DNA from: an uncultured Lachnospiraceae bacterium
GTDB taxonomy: Bacteria; Bacillota; Clostridia; Lachnospirales; Lachnospiraceae
Length of the DNA stretch: 64,000 bases
Reading direction: 5' to 3'
Assembly: GCA_910585075.1 (NCBI GenBank)
Contig: CAJUED010000009.1
Span: 1-64,000, forward strand
Made by a program: the position numbers and the translations under genes. The notes below the pieces were generated by a model that was not told where the DNA came from, did not search any database, and was given only the letters and a program-made list of their open reading frames with translations. Below, one piece after another: positions 59,804 through 64,000 of the stretch. Within the stretch, counting starts at the first letter, position 1, and each line of letters starts with the position of its first letter.

Positions 59804-61254
59804 ATGACGATTGAAGAAATCATGCAGGGAGAATCAAAAAATGTCGAGTTTAAGGCAATACTGCCAAAGGATTCGTCAAAATATGTGAAAACGATTATTG
59901 CATTTGCAAATACACAGGGCGGCTGTCTGGTGATTGGTGTGGATGATGCGACACGAAAAGTTATAGGCGTGGATAGTGACTCTGCCTTTCAGGTAATGGA
60001 CAGTATTGCAAATGCTGTTGCAGATTCCTGCGTGCCACAGATTGTTCCTAACATAGAACTGCAATCGATGGAAGGACATACAATTATTGTTGTCACGGTT
60101 TTACCGGAGCCAAACAGACCATACTATTTGAGGTAAAGGGGAAAAGAAAATGGAACATTTATTCGACTGGCGGGAACTTCCAGACCTGCAAATCCTGAAA
60201 AAATTAGAGAATTGGAATTAGAAGGCGCACATATTTCATGGGATGAGCTGACGTGCATTGGATATGATGTAACGGATAAGGCGGTAGAAAAATTATGCAA
60301 TGATATTATGAGATATCGGGAAAACGCAGGATTATCCGGGCGTAAGGTAACAAGCGCCCAGATGATGAACTGGAAACTCCTGAAAAAGGTGGAAAACGCA
60401 TGGCTTGCATCGAATGCTTTCGTGCTGTTGACCTCTGATTATTTTCCGTTTTCCAAAACGCAGTGTGCCGTGTTTAAAGGAACTGAGCGAACGGTTTTCC
60501 TTGATAAGAGGGAGTATACAGGTTCCCTTCATGAGCAGATAGAGCATGCAACTGTATTTGTGCTTCGGAATATCCGGCTCGGTGCAACGATTGAAGGGCT
60601 GATTCGAAAAGAAAATTATGAACTCCCGATAGAGGCAATCCGCGAAATGATCATCAATGCACACTGTCACCGCAATCTAACGGACGCATCCTGTGTGCAG
60701 GTGGCAGTATACGATGACCGGCTGGAGGTCACATCTCCCGGCGGACTATATAATGGGCTTACCTATGCGGAAATTATGAATGGTCACTCAAAACTCAGGA
60801 ACAGAACAATTGCCAATATTTTCAACCAGATGGGGCTTATTGAAGCATGGGGAACCGGAATACGGAGAATTAAGGAAGCAGCTAAAAGCTATGGGCTTCC
60901 GGAGCCGGAATTTTTGCCTTTTGATGATATGTTCCGGGTGAATCTTTACCGTAGTCCAATGTTAGGGATAAAAGTGTCGGAGAAGCTTCGGAGAAACAAC
61001 GGAGAAGCCTCGGAGAAACGATGGAGAAGCGTCGGAGAAACAACAGAGAGAATATGCAACAGAGATAAATGATACACAAAGGAAAATTGTGGAATTATTG
61101 TCTGAGGACGCGCGGCTTTCTGCGGTAAAACTGGCGGAACAGATTGGCGTGGCGGACAGAACTGTTGAGAGCAATATCAAAAAACTTAAAGAGCAGGGAA
61201 TACTGGTACGTCATGGATCGCCAAAAAACGGATATTGGGAAGTTATGAGGTGAG
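59804..61254 (+). pseudogene. disrupted AlbA_2 (Schlafen-like) / HATPase_c_4 regulator gene
   Basis: Three pieces of one gene are seen. 59804-60133 has the AlbA_2 domain (MTIEEIMQGESKNVEFKAIL, IIAFANTQGGCLVIGVDD, PNRPYYLR), then a TAA at 60134. The same frame continues with KENGTFIRLAGTSRPANPEK through the HATPase_c_4 part (EMIINAHCHRNLTD, FNQMGLIEAWGTGIRRI) to 61072. A 22-bp repeat array shifts the frame, and the C-terminal winged helix (TQRKIVELLSED ... VESNIKKLKEQGILVRHGS) lies in another frame, ending at 61254. GAGGATG-type ribosome site at the start is intact. It may be decayed, or the array may switch it. Confidence 0.8.
60977..61053 (+). repeat. 22-bp tandem repeat array inside the AlbA-type gene
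   Basis: Units start with TCGGAGAA at 60988, 61010 and 61032, each 22 bp, preceded by an 11-bp half unit at 60977. Since 22 is not a multiple of three, each gain or loss of a unit changes the reading frame. All three frames are open across the array. Confidence 0.85.
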
Positions 61255-61363
61255 AATACGGATTCATATTCCGGTGTGATGGAAAACGGGAGTTTACAGA
61301 TGAGCTGAATGAAATTGAAAAGATATACCAGATGTATTTCTGGTATGCGGGCGGATGATGCGG

Positions 61364-61395
61364 CGAGCAGGGAAAGAAGTTTTCCCTGCTCGATT
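61364..61395 (+). terminator. terminator after the AlbA-type gene
   Basis: CGAGCAGGGAAA (61364-61375) pairs perfectly with TTTCCCTGCTCG (61381-61392), followed by ATTT. A relative of the hairpin at 15231-15259. Confidence 0.75.
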
Positions 61396-61404
61396 TCGGT
61401 CATT

Positions 61405-61432
61405 TTGCTATGTGGTCGCGCGACCATATAAT
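61405..61432 (+). promoter_or_regulatory. promoter with LacI operator palindrome (module 2)
   Basis: TTGCTA (61405-61410) and TATAAT (61427-61432) have a 16-base spacer. The spacer is occupied by TGTGGTCGCGCGACCATA (61411-61428), whose half-sites TGTGGTC and GACCA match the palindrome at 56468-56485. A repressor here would directly block RNA polymerase. Confidence 0.7.
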
Positions 61433-61587
61433 CAGGAATTGAAAAACTATGGTGTGTTCGCTATTATAAAGCTTGTAAAGACTATACAAAAGGAATAGAG
61501 AAAAATAAATTTTTTGTACTTTTTTGTGGTCTTTTGCAGAGCAGTCCTGTACACCGCAGTTTTTTCTGGAAAAGGAGGAACGGAAAC

Positions 61588-62652
61588 ATGGCCACCAGAA
61601 AAGATATTGCACAGAAGGCGGGAGTTTCGATTTCAGTAGTTTCCCGGGCCCTAAACAACAGCGGATATGTGGATGCTGAGAAGAAAAAGAAAATCCTGGA
61701 GATCGCCAAGGAGATGGATTATCATCCCAACCCGGTTGCCATGTCCCTGACAAGCCGGCGTACCAAGCAGATTTTATTTTACTGCCGGGAACTGGAAAAT
61801 GCCTTTAACATTGAAATGTATGAGGGAATGCTGGATGCGGCATATAAGCAGGGCTATATGGTAGTTATCCATGGAAAGCTGGATTTCAGCAGTATAAAGA
61901 ATACCATGGTGGATGGGTTGATTTTACCTAACGAGCATATTGCGGAGCTGTATCTGAAAGATATCGGGAAGAATTACCACCTTCCGGTTGTGACGGCTGC
62001 TTATTCGGATGTCGCTTCCTTTGAAAAATCTATCCCCACAATTGCATGTGACCTTTGGGAGGGCACCTGGAGAGTGCTGAAATACCTGCGGGAGAGAGGA
62101 CATCGCAAGATAGCGATTGTGATACCCTACAGTATACAGGCGAAAAATGCCAGAGCCCTTGCATGGTATGAGTTCATGAAAGATGAACTGAAGGATAAGA
62201 TTGGCCAGTATTATTTCGGAATTGACAGCATGGATATGCCGGATGATGAAAGGGTGATGGAGTTTCCGGAGGAGAGGGACAGGCGAAATCTTTACATACA
62301 AGAAACATTTTTTGAAAAAGGGATGCTGGGGGCAAAGATTTTCGCAGAGCGGAATTCGGACGCAACGGCTGTGATGTGTTTTAACGACGAGATAGCCCTT
62401 GGCTTTTATAAAGGCATGAGACAGCTGGGATATAAGGTTCCGGAAGACGTCTCGCTGGTAGGGATTGACGGCGTTTATTCCAGAAGATATTCGGATTTGG
62501 CCCTTACATCGCTGAGTTTAAATCCAAAGATACAGGGACAGAAATGTGTGGAGGTTTTGTTGAATATTATCAATGGCAAAAAATTTAAATATATAACCCA
62601 TGTGCCCATGAGGATACTGGAGGGAGATACGGTACGGGACTTGAGAGGTTAG
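61588..62652 (+). CDS. LacI-family regulator (module 2)
   Basis: This repressor has about 354 residues, with ATRKDIAQKAGVSISVVSRA and the same NNSGYVDAEKKKKIL segment as the protein at 56766. The effector domain is also closely similar (AFNIEMYEGMLDAA, NTMVDGLILPNE). AAAGGAGG 9 bases upstream sets the ATG at 61588. It is followed by a binding-protein gene and, presumably beyond the window, by permeases. Confidence 0.92.
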   Translation: MATRKDIAQKAGVSISVVSRALNNSGYVDAEKKKKILEIAKEMDYHPNPVAMSLTSRRTKQILFYCRELENAFNIEMYEGMLDAAYKQGYMVVIHGKLDFSSIKNTMVDGLILPNEHIAELYLKDIGKNYHLPVVTAAYSDVASFEKSIPTIACDLWEGTWRVLKYLRERGHRKIAIVIPYSIQAKNARALAWYEFMKDELKDKIGQYYFGIDSMDMPDDERVMEFPEERDRRNLYIQETFFEKGMLGAKIFAERNSDATAVMCFNDEIALGFYKGMRQLGYKVPEDVSLVGIDGVYSRRYSDLALTSLSLNPKIQGQKCVEVLLNIINGKKFKYITHVPMRILEGDTVRDLRG

Positions 62653-62827
62653 AAATTTATAAAATAGAAATTCTCCTGTCTTTTACAGGGCAAGCCGATT
62701 GCGAAGGGAGGCAGCGGCCGGCGCCGATAAGGAAGATGGTAAGGTCGTTGGCAGGCCGGTCCGCAAGGCGCGGCGGTTTGGAAGGAAAAGACGGGTTGAA
62801 TCAATAAATTAAAAAAGGAGAAAGGGT

Positions 62828-64000
62828 ATGAAAAAGAAAAACTTGAACAGATTCGTGGCAGTTGCTCTGACATTTGCAATGTCAGCATCACTGCTGGCAG
62901 GCTGTGGTGGCGGAGATGATGGCTCATCAGATTCATCAGGCGATTCAGGAAGCGCAAGCGTTGAAAACACCACGGAAGAAGAAGGACAGGCTATTGCGGC
63001 GGCAGTAGAGGAAGATCCTTCCGCTATTTCCGGAACAATTGAAGTAGGCGGATGGCCGTCAGGTGACGATGGTTTTGAAGCAGCCCTGGCAGGCTTTAAT
63101 GAGGTTTATCCCAACATTGAAGTAGAGCTTGTATTTACCGATACAACAGCTCATCATCAGGCACTGCAGACAGCTCTCACAGCCGGAACAGGTGCGGTTG
63201 ACGTGGCAATGGTTGAGGGCGCTTACATAGCACAGTACAGAGACAGTAAGGCTCTTACAGATTTAAATGCACTGGGAGCTGCTGAGCTTAAGGATGATTT
63301 CGTTGAATTTAAGTGGGATCAGGCTACATCCTCCGACGGACAGAGATTGATTGGTATTCCTTGGGATTTAGGCCCCACACTTTTCTACTACAGAACAGAC
63401 GTATTTGAAGAAGTAGGACTTCCCACATCTTCCGAAGAAGTGGCTGAACTGATGAGCACATGGGACGGTGTTATGGAAGTTGCTGAGAAAGTTTCCATTC
63501 CCGGACAGAGATGGTTCCTTCCCTCCGCTGCTTATCCTTATCAGTGGCTTTTCATCAACAGAGATTACTATGATGAAGACCTGAACCTGATTCTTGAAAG
63601 AGAAGGCGATCTTGAGTGTCTTGAAAACTGCCTTAAGATTCGTGAAAACGGCTGGGATATGAACGTTGATATGTGGAGTACGGAAGCTTACGCTGCTTAT
63701 GCGGCAGGAACTTGTGTATGCGTAGCGGCAGGTTCATGGTTCTCCGGTTTCTTCAAGACAGACATTGACCCTGACGGAGCAGGACATTGGGGTGCAATTG
63801 CTCTCCCTGCAGGCATGAGCGATACCAACTGGGGCGGTTCTTTCCTGGTTATTCCCGAGCAGTGCGAAAACAAAGAAGCTGCATGGGCATTCGTAAAATA
63901 TATGATGGCTACTACGGAAGCTCAGAACACCATGTTCAAGGCAATCGACTACTTCCCGGCTTACAAACCCGCATGGGATGCAGCACCTGAGCTTTACACA
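62828..64000 (+). CDS. sugar ABC binding lipoprotein (module 2), cut by window end
   Basis: An open frame of 391 codons runs to the window end without a stop. The signal peptide contains NRFVAVALTFAMSASLLAGC, followed by a Ser/Asp/Gly linker. The mature part runs parallel to the protein at 57970: ISGTIEVGGWPSGDDGFEAA, GIPWDLGPTLFYYRTDVF, AYPYQWLFINRDYY, NWGGSFLVIPEQ. GGAGAAAGGGT precedes the ATG, as in the paralogue. About 95 more residues are expected outside the window. Confidence 0.9.
   Translation, partial: MKKKNLNRFVAVALTFAMSASLLAGCGGGDDGSSDSSGDSGSASVENTTEEEGQAIAAAVEEDPSAISGTIEVGGWPSGDDGFEAALAGFNEVYPNIEVELVFTDTTAHHQALQTALTAGTGAVDVAMVEGAYIAQYRDSKALTDLNALGAAELKDDFVEFKWDQATSSDGQRLIGIPWDLGPTLFYYRTDVFEEVGLPTSSEEVAELMSTWDGVMEVAEKVSIPGQRWFLPSAAYPYQWLFINRDYYDEDLNLILEREGDLECLENCLKIRENGWDMNVDMWSTEAYAAYAAGTCVCVAAGSWFSGFFKTDIDPDGAGHWGAIALPAGMSDTNWGGSFLVIPEQCENKEAAWAFVKYMMATTEAQNTMFKAIDYFPAYKPAWDAAPELYT

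Overview
The window looks like chromosomal DNA of a gut Lachnospiraceae (Clostridia) member. The signs are moderate G+C, strong GGAGG ribosome sites, lipoproteins with LxxC signal peptides, many LacI/AraC/GntR/ROK regulators, sugar ABC importers without their own ATPase, and Rpn/PD-(D/E)XK and AlbA-type accessory genes. An Eisenbergiella- or Hungatella-like genus is a guess. No tRNA, rRNA, CRISPR array, phage or complete insertion sequence was seen.

Layout. 0.2-2.1 kb: two lipoproteins. 2.3-15.0 kb: a co-directional block with a YesN-type response regulator, a YesM-type kinase with no extracellular sensor, a degenerate double ABC ATPase, then a periplasmic-binding lipoprotein, an MglA-type ATPase and an MglC-type permease. 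It continues into UbiD, UbiX and LpdD-like decarboxylase genes and a subtype-B tannase-like esterase. Read together, this suggests uptake of a galloyl (or similar phenolic) ester or glycoside, intracellular hydrolysis, and prenyl-FMN-dependent decarboxylation. 15.3 kb: Uma2-type nuclease. 16-22 kb: maltodextrin locus (LacI, GH13 neopullulanase, MalE/F/G-like). 22-27 kb: Nif3-like protein, a diguanylate cyclase response regulator, a MATE exporter and a ROK regulator. 27.6-39.6 kb: a GntR/FCD-controlled operon (binding protein, two permeases, TIM-barrel isomerase, Old Yellow Enzyme homologue, L-rhamnose isomerase, aldo/keto reductase, ASRT/TM1070-like protein, L-xylulokinase-like kinase, UlaE-like 3-epimerase). 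It is best explained as L-lyxose/L-xylulose (or rhamnoside) catabolism. 39.9-43.6 kb: AAA-ATPase/PD-(D/E)XK protein and a LysM/leucine-rich surface protein. 43.8-47.5 kb: heterodimeric ABC exporter. 47.6-52.8 kb: AraC-GH39 fusion regulator, an esterase and a GPH sugar symporter. 53-64 kb: an accessory, decaying region with a broken Rpn gene between 67-bp direct repeats, a carboxylesterase, two paralogous LacI plus binding-protein modules, and between them a broken AlbA/ATP-binding gene. The second binding protein runs off the window end.

The most interesting signals are: (1) the ATPase-dead ABC protein between a sensor-less kinase and its transporter; (2) the importer-tannase-UbiD arrangement; (3) a repeated, apparently pseudoknotted RNA element placed directly before ribosome sites of transport genes; (4) two LacI paralogue promoters carrying the same 18-bp palindrome at the same offset from the -10 box; (5) an AraC regulator fused to a GH39 domain that seems to lack its acid/base glutamate; and (6) a 22-bp repeat array open in all three frames inside the AlbA-type gene.
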